Source: JAHBXE01 sp044222195 (GTDB lineage: Bacteria > Planctomycetota > Phycisphaerae > Phycisphaerales > UBA1924). Taken from it: 64,000 bases of DNA. The notes under the pieces are model-generated. The model was not told where the DNA came from. It worked only from the letters and a program-made list of their open reading frames with translations, and ran no database searches. The stretch's first letter is position 1; each line of letters opens with the position of its first letter. Of the stretch, positions 43,163 to 50,983 are shown piece after piece. A program made the position numbers and the translations under genes. The stretch covers positions 1 through 64,000 of the forward strand of contig JBGANS010000021.1 in NCBI GenBank assembly GCA_044222195.1, read 5' to 3'.

Positions 43163-43720
43163 ATGATGCTCGCCACCAACGACACACCAGGCACCTCGGC
43201 GTTTCCCCCGCGTCGTCGGGACGGCTTCACGCTCATCGAGGTCATCGTGGTGATGATCATCGTGGCGATTCTCGCCGTCGTCGCCACTCCCAAGCTCGCC
43301 AACCTCGGCTCCTCTCGCTCCGGCGTCGCCGCGAGGATGGTCGCTCGCGACCTCACGTACGCTCGCGAGCGTGCCATCGCCACGGGCACCCGGACCTGGG
43401 TTGTCTTCAGCCCCGGCACCAACTCGTACAGCGTCCTCTCCGAGAACCCCGCGAGCCCCGGGCGGGTCGGCGCTTCGACCATGACCGACCCCAACGGCTC
43501 TGGCAAGCCCTACGTGCAATACCTGAACACCGGCGAGTACGTCGGCGTCACCATGTCCGGCGCTGCGTTTGACTCCGGCACCGAAGTCGGCTTCGACTGG
43601 GTCGGCAAGCCCTACAACAACACGTCGACCGCTCTCTCCGCCGCCGGCACCGTCACGCTCTCCAACGGTTATTCGGTCACGATCCAGCCCACCACGGGAC
43701 TGGCCAAGGTGCTTCCCTGA
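43163..43720 (+). CDS. Minor pseudopilin, GspH/FimT-like
   Basis: The 185-residue product (ATG 43163; a second ATG follows at once) has a 20-residue leader ending in RRDG|FTLIEVIVVMIIVAILAVV, the prepilin signal. GspH-like features are ARMVARDLTYARERAIATGT and WVVFSPGTNSYSVLSENPAS, the usual helix-then-strand start of the GspH/FimT globular domain. Position third in the pilin series supports GspH. A longer frame upstream (from 43091) has no ribosome site. Confidence 0.85.
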   Translation: MMLATNDTPGTSAFPPRRRDGFTLIEVIVVMIIVAILAVVATPKLANLGSSRSGVAARMVARDLTYARERAIATGTRTWVVFSPGTNSYSVLSENPASPGRVGASTMTDPNGSGKPYVQYLNTGEYVGVTMSGAAFDSGTEVGFDWVGKPYNNTSTALSAAGTVTLSNGYSVTIQPTTGLAKVLP

Positions 43721-43749
43721 ACTGCCGATAGTCCGGTGGGAGGTTTGAC

Positions 43750-44166
43750 ATGAGCCGGCGCCGAGCGTTCACACTGATCGAGGCCATCGTGTCCGTCGTC
43801 ATCCTCTCGACGGCCCTGCCCGCCATGCTCTTCGCCGTGCGCGAGGCGCACCGCGACCGCGTCAGCCCCGTCAAGGCCTCGCAGGGCCGCTGGCTCGCCA
43901 CCGAGAAACTCGAAGACATCATCGCCGACCGCCACAGCACCACCCGCGGCTACACCTACCTCGTCAACGCCAACTACGCCGCCGAAGCCTCGATCTCCGG
44001 TTTCCCCGGTTACACCCGCTCGGTCGCGATCTCGGAGACCGCGGCAAACCTCGTCTCCGCCGGGACCGGATTCAAGAAAGTCACGGTGACCGTCGGCTGG
44101 ACCGACGCTCGCGGCGTCGCCCGGTCGCTCGCGATCGCCACTGTTCTCACGGACTACACGCCATGA
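43750..44166 (+). CDS. Minor pseudopilin, GspI/PilV-like
   Basis: The 138-residue product starts MSRRRA|FTLIEAIVSVVILSTALPA with Glu+5. The block GRWLATEKLEDIIADR resembles the region after the helix in GspI/PilV proteins, and KVTVTVGWTDARGVARSL matches the typical C-terminal strand (V.V.W.D..G). It overlaps the next pilin gene by 4 bp (ATGA). Assigned by motif and order. Confidence 0.87.
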   Translation: MSRRRAFTLIEAIVSVVILSTALPAMLFAVREAHRDRVSPVKASQGRWLATEKLEDIIADRHSTTRGYTYLVNANYAAEASISGFPGYTRSVAISETAANLVSAGTGFKKVTVTVGWTDARGVARSLAIATVLTDYTP

Positions 44167-44711
44167 GCCATCACCCTCGCCGACGCCGCCGCGGCTTCAC
44201 GCTGATCGAGACCATCGCCGCGCTCGTCGTGGTCTCGGTCGTCGGCTCGCTCACGTCCGGGATCATCTACACCGCGATCGGCTCCTACCGCGACGCCAGC
44301 ACGCGGGCCCAGTTGCACAACGACTGCTCGGCCTGCTTCGATCGCGTCACCAAGCTGCTCTGGAGCATCCCCCGCGACACCACCGCCGCCGTGGTCGCGC
44401 CGCTCATCTCCAACGTCACGGCCACCTCCATCTCCTGGAACACCAACTGGACGCTCACGCTCTCGGGATCGCAGCTCCTGCTGACGGAAAGCGGCGGGAC
44501 GGCGCGCCCGATCCTCGAGAACGTCACCTCGTTCTCGGTGTCGTGCTTCGACGAGAGCAACACCGCGTTGGCCGCCAGCCTCAGCGGCTCGGCGACGCAG
44601 AGCATCCGCCGCATCCAGATCCAGGTGACGGTCACCCGCCAGGGCATTTCCCAGACGCTGCGCACGCGGGCCTACATCCGGTCCCTGATGACAGGGGCGA
44701 AAATCGGATGA
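44163..44711 (+). CDS. Minor pseudopilin, GspJ/PilW-like
   Basis: The 182-residue product starts MSHHPRRRRRG|FTLIETIAALVVVSVVGSL with Glu+5. The body has alternating strands typical of GspJ (NWTLTLSGSQLLLTESGG, IQIQVTVTRQGISQTLRTRA). Starts by 4-bp overlap with the GspI-like gene and ends by 4-bp overlap with the PilX-like gene. In other systems GspI-J-K form the pseudopilus tip. Confidence 0.85.
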   Translation: MSHHPRRRRRGFTLIETIAALVVVSVVGSLTSGIIYTAIGSYRDASTRAQLHNDCSACFDRVTKLLWSIPRDTTAAVVAPLISNVTATSISWNTNWTLTLSGSQLLLTESGGTARPILENVTSFSVSCFDESNTALAASLSGSATQSIRRIQIQVTVTRQGISQTLRTRAYIRSLMTGAKIG

Positions 44712-46387
44712 CCCGCTCGCCCGACAACTCGGGCGGGCCACGCGTCCGGCCCTCGGGAAAGCACCTGCGCCGCGGCGCGGGCGGTATCGCCGCTGTCATC
44801 ATGCTGGTCTTCGCCCAGTTCTTCATCGTCGGCGCGGTGGTGACCGGCGCCCGCGACCTCGACATCACGCCCATGCGCCTCGACACCGCCCGGGCGTTCT
44901 ACGCCGCCGAGGCCGGCATGAACATGTCCGTCCGCGAGACTATGTCCGGAACCGATGAGGACGGCGGCGTCGGCACCATCTCCAACGACAGCAACGCCAA
45001 CAACGACCCTCAACTCGTCACCGCCCGCTTCTGCGTCACATCCACCGTCACCGCCGGCGTCGCGTCCGTGTCCGCCGCCGGCCGCTCCGGCAACGCCAAG
45101 CGAAAGGCCGACGCGACGCTCAACGGCATCAAGAGCTTCAGCACCCAGACCATCATGACCGGCTTTGGCCGGCTCGCGTCCAACCAGCCCCGCTACCGCA
45201 CGTGGGACGGGACCTCGTGGTCCGCCAGCCAGGCGCTCTCGAGCACCAACTTTGAGCCCAAGTGGGTGCGGATGAAGATCTGCCCGTCTCGAAACGAGAC
45301 GTGCATGCTCACGGAGAACATCAACAAGGAAGTGCACGCCCGGTTCTACAACGGCACAACGTGGGGCTCGCTGTTCCTGCTCAGCAGCGACACCGGCGGC
45401 AACAACGACCGCCCCGAAGATCTCGCGTACGAGCAGGAGTCCGGCGACGCTCTTTGCATCTACTGGAAGGGAACCGCCGCCAAGTTCGGTTACCGCATCT
45501 ACAACGGCACCACGTTCGCCTCCGAGCAGCTTCTCTCCTCCCCCTTCACTACCGAGGCCGACTTCGTCACGCTCTATCCCCGCTCCGACACCGACGACAT
45601 CGTCCTGCTCACCGCCGACGGAATAGCGGGCGGCAAGCTCGCCGCGGCGTTCTGGAACGGCTCCTCGTTCGGCGCCTGGACCACGCTCGTCGCCTCGCTC
45701 GAGAGCAACAACATGGAGTGCTACTCCATGTCGTTCGAGTCACAGACCGGCAAGGGCGTCGCCGTGTACATCGAGACCGGCCAGGCCACGCCCCGCTACC
45801 GCACGCTGACCGGCTCGACCTGGTCCTCCCAGGGCAGCCTCCCGACCATCGGGGGCGTCGGCCAGTGGGTCCGGACCGCCGCCGATCCCACCTCAAACAA
45901 GATCCTCTTTGTCGCCCTTGACGACACCAACGACATCAACGCCAACGTCTGGAGCGGCTCCGCCTGGGGCACGAACGTCGAGCTGGAAACCAACTGCGCC
46001 GCCAACGACCGCCGGCAGTTCGACGTCCTCTTTGAACGCAGCACCGGCAAGGCCCTGCTCGTGTACGTCGAAAACGGCGCAAACGCCTTCCGATACCGCA
46101 CGTGGAACGGGTCCTCATGGTCGGCCGAACTGACCGGCCCATCCCTGGGTGCACAGCCTCAAATCATTCACCTGGCCCGCGGCATCGGGGACCGAGAAAT
46201 CGTCGTCGCGTGCTCTGACGGGCTCACCAAGCTGCAGCTCGTCCGGTGGGATGGAACCTCGATGAGCTCGTCCACAGTCGCGGAGACCACGCTCAGCGGG
46301 CAGTTGCAGTACTACTCCTTCGCGCTCCCCGAACCGACCGTCCAGCCCCAGCCGCGCGTCCAGACGTGGGCCGAGGTCACGCCATAG
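44708..46387 (+). CDS. PilX/GspK-position protein with large propeller-like domain
   Basis: The 559-residue product starts by ATGA overlap. Residues about 25-75 (GIAAVIMLVFAQFFIVGAVV, then DTARAFYAAEAGMNM) match the PilX N-terminal anchor; it lacks a canonical FTLIE cleavage motif. From about residue 150 to the end there are some eight units with motifs such as RYRTWDGTSWSAS, ARFYNGTTWGS, YRIYNGTTFAS, AAFWNGSSFGAW, NVWSGSAWGT and RYRTWNGSSWSA, spaced about 50 residues apart, which I read as blades of a beta-propeller. It occupies the GspK slot, so I infer a tip-exposed minor subunit with a binding domain, possibly an adhesin. Confidence 0.82.
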   Translation: MTRSPDNSGGPRVRPSGKHLRRGAGGIAAVIMLVFAQFFIVGAVVTGARDLDITPMRLDTARAFYAAEAGMNMSVRETMSGTDEDGGVGTISNDSNANNDPQLVTARFCVTSTVTAGVASVSAAGRSGNAKRKADATLNGIKSFSTQTIMTGFGRLASNQPRYRTWDGTSWSASQALSSTNFEPKWVRMKICPSRNETCMLTENINKEVHARFYNGTTWGSLFLLSSDTGGNNDRPEDLAYEQESGDALCIYWKGTAAKFGYRIYNGTTFASEQLLSSPFTTEADFVTLYPRSDTDDIVLLTADGIAGGKLAAAFWNGSSFGAWTTLVASLESNNMECYSMSFESQTGKGVAVYIETGQATPRYRTLTGSTWSSQGSLPTIGGVGQWVRTAADPTSNKILFVALDDTNDINANVWSGSAWGTNVELETNCAANDRRQFDVLFERSTGKALLVYVENGANAFRYRTWNGSSWSAELTGPSLGAQPQIIHLARGIGDREIVVACSDGLTKLQLVRWDGTSMSSSTVAETTLSGQLQYYSFALPEPTVQPQPRVQTWAEVTP

Positions 46388-46413
46388 TTCCCACGCCACC
46401 CAAGGGGCCAACC

Positions 46414-46830
46414 ATGCGGACTCTCTTCTCAGCACACCACCACACCTCTCCACCGCGCCGGTCCCGTCGCGCCGCCGCCGGAATCGCGTCCGTCATCATG
46501 CTCGTGTTCATCCAGCTCGCCATTGTCGGCTCCGTCATCCTCGGCGCACGCGACCAGGACACGACCGTGCAGCGCCTCGACACGCTCCGCTCGTTCTACG
46601 CGGCCGAGGGCGGCATGAACATGGCGATCCGCGAAATGCTCAACAACGTCGATGAAGACGGCGATGCCGTCATCGGGACCATTTCCAACGACAGCAACAC
46701 CGCCAACGACCCCAACATCGACACCGCCCGCTTCTACGTCGTCAAGGCCGTCGCCGGAGGAACTTCGACCCTCACCAGCCGCGGCCGGGCCGGCGCCGCC
46801 CGCCGCCAGCTCACCGCCGCGATCGAATAG
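46414..46830 (+). CDS. Short PilX-like minor subunit
   Basis: The 138-residue product (ATG 46414, AAGGGG upstream) is a short paralogue of the preceding protein: GIASVIMLVFIQLAIVGSVI, DTLRSFYAAEGGMNMAIRE and IGTISNDSNTANDPN closely match its N-terminal 120 residues, but it stops where the propeller begins. This gives a pair of anchors, one bare and one with a head. It is 26 bp downstream of the long form, and 149 bp before the GspL/PilM-like gene. Confidence 0.82.
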   Translation: MRTLFSAHHHTSPPRRSRRAAAGIASVIMLVFIQLAIVGSVILGARDQDTTVQRLDTLRSFYAAEGGMNMAIREMLNNVDEDGDAVIGTISNDSNTANDPNIDTARFYVVKAVAGGTSTLTSRGRAGAARRQLTAAIE

Positions 46831-46979
46831 CGACGTTATCGGGCCCCCATGCGGAAACCCTACCCGCACGGAGGTTTCCTTCGCGCGGCACCCAAGATGG
46901 CCGCCCCCACCGCCGATAGTGCCAATACACCCAGGGGCGCATCGCGCGGCCCTCTTCGTTCCGTCAGGGGAAGTCCGAC

Positions 46980-48710
46980 GTGGCCAGACGACGCGCCGTG
47001 CTCGACATTTCCGCAAGCCGACTCGAACTCGCCGTGTTCAACGGTGGAGATGCGCCCGCCGTGCACGCGCAGCGCATCTGCATCGGCGACATCGGCGAGA
47101 ACTGGCCCGCCTGCCTCGAGGCCGTGACTCCGCAGCTCGCGGCAATGGTCCGCACAGCCGGCGCCATGGGGCTCGAGACCACCGTCATCTACCAGGCCCC
47201 CTCGTCCGCGGTTCTCGTCACGCCGGTCCACGCCGGCGCAGGCCGGACCGAGGCCCAACAAGCCGCCAGCCTCGCTCTCGCCGACGCCGCCAACCGGGCC
47301 CTCGCTGATGGTCCCCATGATCTCGAACGGATCTGGCACGATCCCGAACCGACGGGTGACAAGCCCGAGGTCCCCAACCGCCAGTCCCACTTCCTGGGTA
47401 TCGCCGACACCGAAGACTCCGCCGCCGCGCTCGCCAAGTTCATCCGCGCCGCCGGCCTCTCCCCCGTCGCGTTGATCCCCGCTGAAGCTATCGGCCTGGT
47501 GGCCGCCGCCGACGCCGCCGTCGAACGCTCCAAGAGCTCCAAGGGCACCGCGATCGCGCTGCACGTCGGTGAACACATCTCGACGCTCGCCGCCGCTACT
47601 TCTGGCCGTCTCCGCCTCGTCCGTCGTATCGGCACCGGCACGGAAATGCTCGTCGATGCGCTCGCCCGCGAAATCAAGCCCGCCGCCCCGGACGCCCCGC
47701 CGGTGACCCTCGATCGCACCCAGGCCGCCGCGGCCCTGTTCCGCAACGGAATTCCGGTCCGTGGCAAGCCCTTCGACGAATCCATCGGAGTCAACGCCGA
47801 CGCGGTGCTGCCGCTGATCCAGCCGGTCCTTCAGCGGTGCATCGTGGAGATCAAGCAGTCGCTCCGTTTCGGCCTGGATGAGAAGGAGCGCGGCGGAGCC
47901 GTCATCATCGGCCTCGGTACCGGCACCCGCATCGGCCGCCTTGTCCAGGTCATCGCTGAGCAGTGCGGCCTCGGCGCCGAAACCCCGGCTCTCGGCGAGC
48001 CCGCCTCGGGGCCGCCCTCGAGCACCGCCGGCGGATTGATCCACTCGTGGACTCACGGCCGCTCGCTCTCCGTCGGCCTCGTGCCCGCGTTCCTCGGACG
48101 CGAACAGACCGTTCGTCGCGTCCGGCGTGGGATGCTCGTCGGCTTCGGCGCCGCCGCGGCGTTCGTGGTCTACAGCGCCGTCACCGTTCGGATGGACCTC
48201 GCCGCGCAGCTCAAGCGGGTCGACACCGCCCGCGTGAGCCTCGAAGCGGCCAAGCCCATGACGGATCTCAACGCGAAGATGATGGCGGCCCAGTTCGCCG
48301 TCGCCGGAGCGAAGCAGCGGATCTCGTCGCGCATGGCCGCGGCCACGTCCTGGGACGGCGCGATGTTCGCCCTCTCGCAGTGCACGCCGTCGACGGTCAA
48401 GATCAACGAGTGCCAGATGCTCCTCGACCATGGCAAGCCCGTGTGCCGGATCGTCGGCCAGACGCCCATGCCCAGTTCCGGCGACGCCAACGGCGTCCTT
48501 CGCAGCTTCCTCGATGCGCTCGGCGGAGTGCCGCTGGTGAAGTCCACGCGCCTCGGCGCGACGCAGCGGATCGACACCGATCGAGGTTCGATCCAGAGCT
48601 TCGAGATGACCATCTCGCTCCACGAGATTCCGTCCACCGGCGCGGAAGCCCCGGCCCCTCTGGCCAACGTCACCGGTGCCGCCTCCGGCGGCGCGGGAGG
48701 GACGCCATGA
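46980..48710 (+). CDS. GspL-like protein: PilM-type ATPase domain joined to a PilN-like membrane segment
   Basis: The 576-residue product starts at GTG 46980 (AGGGG upstream). The first about 370 residues follow the PilM/GspL actin-like fold: VLDISASRLELAVFNG (phosphate 1-like), ALHVGEHISTLAAATSGRLR (second nucleotide loop) and GGAVIIGLGTGTRIGRL (adenosine loop). A transmembrane helix lies near 385-405 (VGFGAAAAFVVYSAVTV), then a periplasmic coiled coil and a ferredoxin-like domain, as in PilN or the GspL periplasmic part. The single chain therefore has GspL topology. ATGA overlap with the next gene. Confidence 0.87.
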   Translation: MARRRAVLDISASRLELAVFNGGDAPAVHAQRICIGDIGENWPACLEAVTPQLAAMVRTAGAMGLETTVIYQAPSSAVLVTPVHAGAGRTEAQQAASLALADAANRALADGPHDLERIWHDPEPTGDKPEVPNRQSHFLGIADTEDSAAALAKFIRAAGLSPVALIPAEAIGLVAAADAAVERSKSSKGTAIALHVGEHISTLAAATSGRLRLVRRIGTGTEMLVDALAREIKPAAPDAPPVTLDRTQAAAALFRNGIPVRGKPFDESIGVNADAVLPLIQPVLQRCIVEIKQSLRFGLDEKERGGAVIIGLGTGTRIGRLVQVIAEQCGLGAETPALGEPASGPPSSTAGGLIHSWTHGRSLSVGLVPAFLGREQTVRRVRRGMLVGFGAAAAFVVYSAVTVRMDLAAQLKRVDTARVSLEAAKPMTDLNAKMMAAQFAVAGAKQRISSRMAAATSWDGAMFALSQCTPSTVKINECQMLLDHGKPVCRIVGQTPMPSSGDANGVLRSFLDALGGVPLVKSTRLGATQRIDTDRGSIQSFEMTISLHEIPSTGAEAPAPLANVTGAASGGAGGTP

Positions 48711-49348
48711 AGCTCAAGAAAAGCGGTAAGGACGACCTCCGCACAGTCGTATCCCAGGGCGTCATCGGCCTGGCCGTGTGCGTGGGCGGATACATGATGG
48801 CCGCCGATCCGCCCGCCGCGAAGCTCGCCGCCGCCCGCGCCGAGGAAAGCTCGCTGCGCGCCCAGGCCCGCGACGCGGAGGCCCTGCGCGACATCGTCCC
48901 GCAGATCACCGCCGCCTCAGCCCGCTCCAAGGCCGAGGCCGAACGCATCCACCAGACCGGCCGCCTCGCCCGGCACGAGCAGGACCTCTACGCCGCGCTC
49001 ACCTCCGTCGCCAACGAGTGCCGCGTCCGCATCGACCAGATGTCCCCCATGCGGCTCTCCACCGGCGCCAAGGCCGGACAACCCGGGACGCCCGGGTCGG
49101 ACGCCGCTGAAACCGGCCTCAACGCCGCCGTCGGGTACAGCATCGACGCCGCGGCGAGCTACTCCGACCTCACGCTCTTCCTCCGGAAGATCCGCACCGA
49201 GTTCGGATACTCGATCGTCAAGTCCGTGCGGCTCACGCCCTCGTCCGACCCACGCACCAAGCTCGTGCAGGCGTACATCGAGACCGAGCACTACTCGTTC
49301 GATGCCACACCCGTTGAAGTCGCCGACGCCGCAGGAGATGCGCGATGA
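48707..49348 (+). CDS. PilO/GspM-like inner-membrane assembly protein
   Basis: The 213-residue product has one N-terminal transmembrane helix (VVSQGVIGLAVCVGGYMMAA), a periplasmic coiled coil (about 35-100, rich in Ala, Arg and Glu) and a C-terminal ferredoxin-like domain (YSDLTLFLRKIRTEFGYSIV, then VQAYIETEHYSF) typical of PilO/GspM. It should pair with the GspL-like protein to form the alignment complex. Overlaps both neighbours by 4 bp. Confidence 0.83.
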   Translation: MKLKKSGKDDLRTVVSQGVIGLAVCVGGYMMAADPPAAKLAAARAEESSLRAQARDAEALRDIVPQITAASARSKAEAERIHQTGRLARHEQDLYAALTSVANECRVRIDQMSPMRLSTGAKAGQPGTPGSDAAETGLNAAVGYSIDAAASYSDLTLFLRKIRTEFGYSIVKSVRLTPSSDPRTKLVQAYIETEHYSFDATPVEVADAAGDAR

Positions 49349-49854
49349 CATCCTCTCGCCAGAAACTCCTCGCGATGGAACTCTCGGCGATGGCCGCTCC
49401 CGTCATCCTCGTGCTCATCGGACGCACGCTCCTGGCCGGTCCGCCGCCCATCGCGATCGTGGTGCAGGTCAAGGGCCCGGCCCTCGCCGCCGCGCCCGCC
49501 GCATCGGCCAAGCCACTCACCCCCGAGCAGCTCAAGGCCGCGGAATGGGTCAGGGCGATGCCTGAAAAACTTGAACTCGCGACGCCGCTGAACCACCCGA
49601 CCGAGGTGGTCAAGCCGGTGCAGGTCACCGTTGAGTCGCCCAAGGTCGCGCCCAGCGACCCGACCGCCGGCCTCAAGCTTTCATCGATCATGGGTCGTGG
49701 AACCGACCAGATCGCCTCGATCTCCGGCAAGATTCACCGCATCGGCGATGAAGTCCGGCCCGGCCTGAAACTGACCGCGATCGACGCCGCCACCTCTACG
49801 ATCACCCTCACCGACGCGGCCGGCAAGTCCTACCAGCTCAAGCGCGGCCGCTAG
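49345..49854 (+). CDS. GspC/PilP-like periplasmic linker protein
   Basis: The 169-residue product has a short N-terminus and one hydrophobic segment (MAAPVILVLIGRTLLA), a Pro/Ala-rich linker and a C-terminal small beta domain (LSSIMGRGTDQIASISGKIH, then RPGLKLTAIDAATSTITLTD). This matches the homology-region domain of GspC and PilP, which contacts the secretin. It is the last gene of the operon; its stop lies 23 bp from the convergent thyX stop. The secretin it should bind is not in the window. Confidence 0.75.
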   Translation: MTSSRQKLLAMELSAMAAPVILVLIGRTLLAGPPPIAIVVQVKGPALAAAPAASAKPLTPEQLKAAEWVRAMPEKLELATPLNHPTEVVKPVQVTVESPKVAPSDPTAGLKLSSIMGRGTDQIASISGKIHRIGDEVRPGLKLTAIDAATSTITLTDAAGKSYQLKRGR

Positions 49855-49877
49855 GTCGCACGCCGATCGAGGATCGC

Positions 49878-50879
49878 TTACAACCCCAGCGATGCCCGCT
49901 TGGAGTCCCACTCGGCCTTCTCGCGTGAGTTGTCGCTCGTCAGCGAGCCGTCTCCGCCGGTCCGCATCGAACGCATCGCTTCGACTTCGAGCCGTGTCAG
50001 CCGGACGGATTCGAGCTCGTAGTCCCGCCACGCTTCCATCGTCACCGGCACGATCGGCTCGAGCAGGGCGTACATCGCATCCGCGTAGTCGCGGATTTCC
50101 TTCTGAGCGTGCGCATCCATCCGCAACGACAGGAAACGCAGAATGTTGTGCAGGTCGCACTTCCAGTACCACTGCGTATAGACCGACACCGGCAGCCCGA
50201 TTCGCGCCAACTCCCGGCTCACCCCGGCCTCCGTCAGCTTCGTGTACTTGGTGTACAGCGCCTCGGCCTCTTCCAGATACTTCACAAACTCCTCGGCCGT
50301 CCTCGCCCCTGACTCGGCCGCCGCGTCACCGCGTCGCGGTGTCACTCCGTCACCGACCGACACAAAAGTCTCTTCGCCCCCCTGCCTGTTCCCCTTGCTC
50401 TGCTTCCTCACCTGTTCCACGCTCGGCTTGTAGAACTGGTCCGGCACGATCGAGTACCGCCCGGAGTACTCGTTCACATTCGCCGTCCGGTGCCTGATCC
50501 ACTGCCGCGCGATGAAGATCGGCATCGCGATGTGGAACTTGAACTCCACCATCTCAAACGGGGTCGTGTGCCGGTGCCGCAGCAGGTACCGGATCAGGCC
50601 CCGGTCCTCGTTCACCTTCTTCGTCCCCTGCCCGTAGCTCACCCGCGCGGCCTGGACAATCGCAAAGTCCGCCGTTTGCCCCTGAGGGCACAGCCGCGGC
50701 ATCGCGTCAATCAGCGCGACAAATCCGTGGTCATGGATGCGAACCTCGTGGCGCGAAGACCCCCCCATGACGTCGAAGAACGCCGATTCCGACGGCGTGC
50801 GGCCGACCTTGATCGCCGGCTCACGCTTGGCCGCGCCCTGCATCGCGGCGGGAACAGAGGTGACTTCCGTGTCTGGCAT
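49878..50879 (-). CDS. thyX: FAD-dependent thymidylate synthase ThyX with an in-frame repeat insertion
   Basis: The 333-residue product makes dTMP from dUMP using FAD, NADPH and methylene-tetrahydrofolate. The ThyX motif RHRTANVNEYSGRYS is present, with the preceding block TTPFEMVEFKFHIAMPIFIARQ and the C-terminal LRFLSLRMDAHAQKEIRDYA. A conserved VRIHDHGFVALIDAMPRL block precedes it. Residues 176-187 (GDGVTPRRGDAA) are encoded by a 35-bp octamer repeat array and lie in a longer insert (about 160-195) not expected in the family. I chose ATG 50879 (MPDTEVTS), but no strong ribosome site is visible; the upstream extension has no family likeness. No thyA is in the window. Confidence 0.93.
   Translation of the reverse strand: MPDTEVTSVPAAMQGAAKREPAIKVGRTPSESAFFDVMGGSSRHEVRIHDHGFVALIDAMPRLCPQGQTADFAIVQAARVSYGQGTKKVNEDRGLIRYLLRHRHTTPFEMVEFKFHIAMPIFIARQWIRHRTANVNEYSGRYSIVPDQFYKPSVEQVRKQSKGNRQGGEETFVSVGDGVTPRRGDAAAESGARTAEEFVKYLEEAEALYTKYTKLTEAGVSRELARIGLPVSVYTQWYWKCDLHNILRFLSLRMDAHAQKEIRDYADAMYALLEPIVPVTMEAWRDYELESVRLTRLEVEAMRSMRTGGDGSLTSDNSREKAEWDSKRASLGL
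50320..50354 (-). repeat. 35-bp octamer array in frame inside thyX
   Basis: On the minus strand the units are GGTGACGG, AGTGACAC, CGCGACGC and GGTGACGC, then GGC. The array aligns without gaps to those in tyrS and after rplJ, and is read in the same phase as in tyrS, giving GDGVTPRRGDAA. It is slightly more diverged than the other two, with changes that increase self-complementarity. Confidence 0.8.
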
Positions 50880-50983
50880 ACGAGCAGGATAGCCGGGAGT
50901 GAGCCAGGGCGTTCCCGCCGCGAAAAAGCCTTGTGGCTCGGAGTGATCACACGTACCATGACATCTCAAGCAGGAGGCGCATC

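Noticed and set aside
49878..50879. Asn in the ThyX motif (RHRTANVNEYSGRY) as a loss of function
   Set aside because: Asn at this position occurs in functional ThyX proteins as far as I know, and the rest of the motif is intact.
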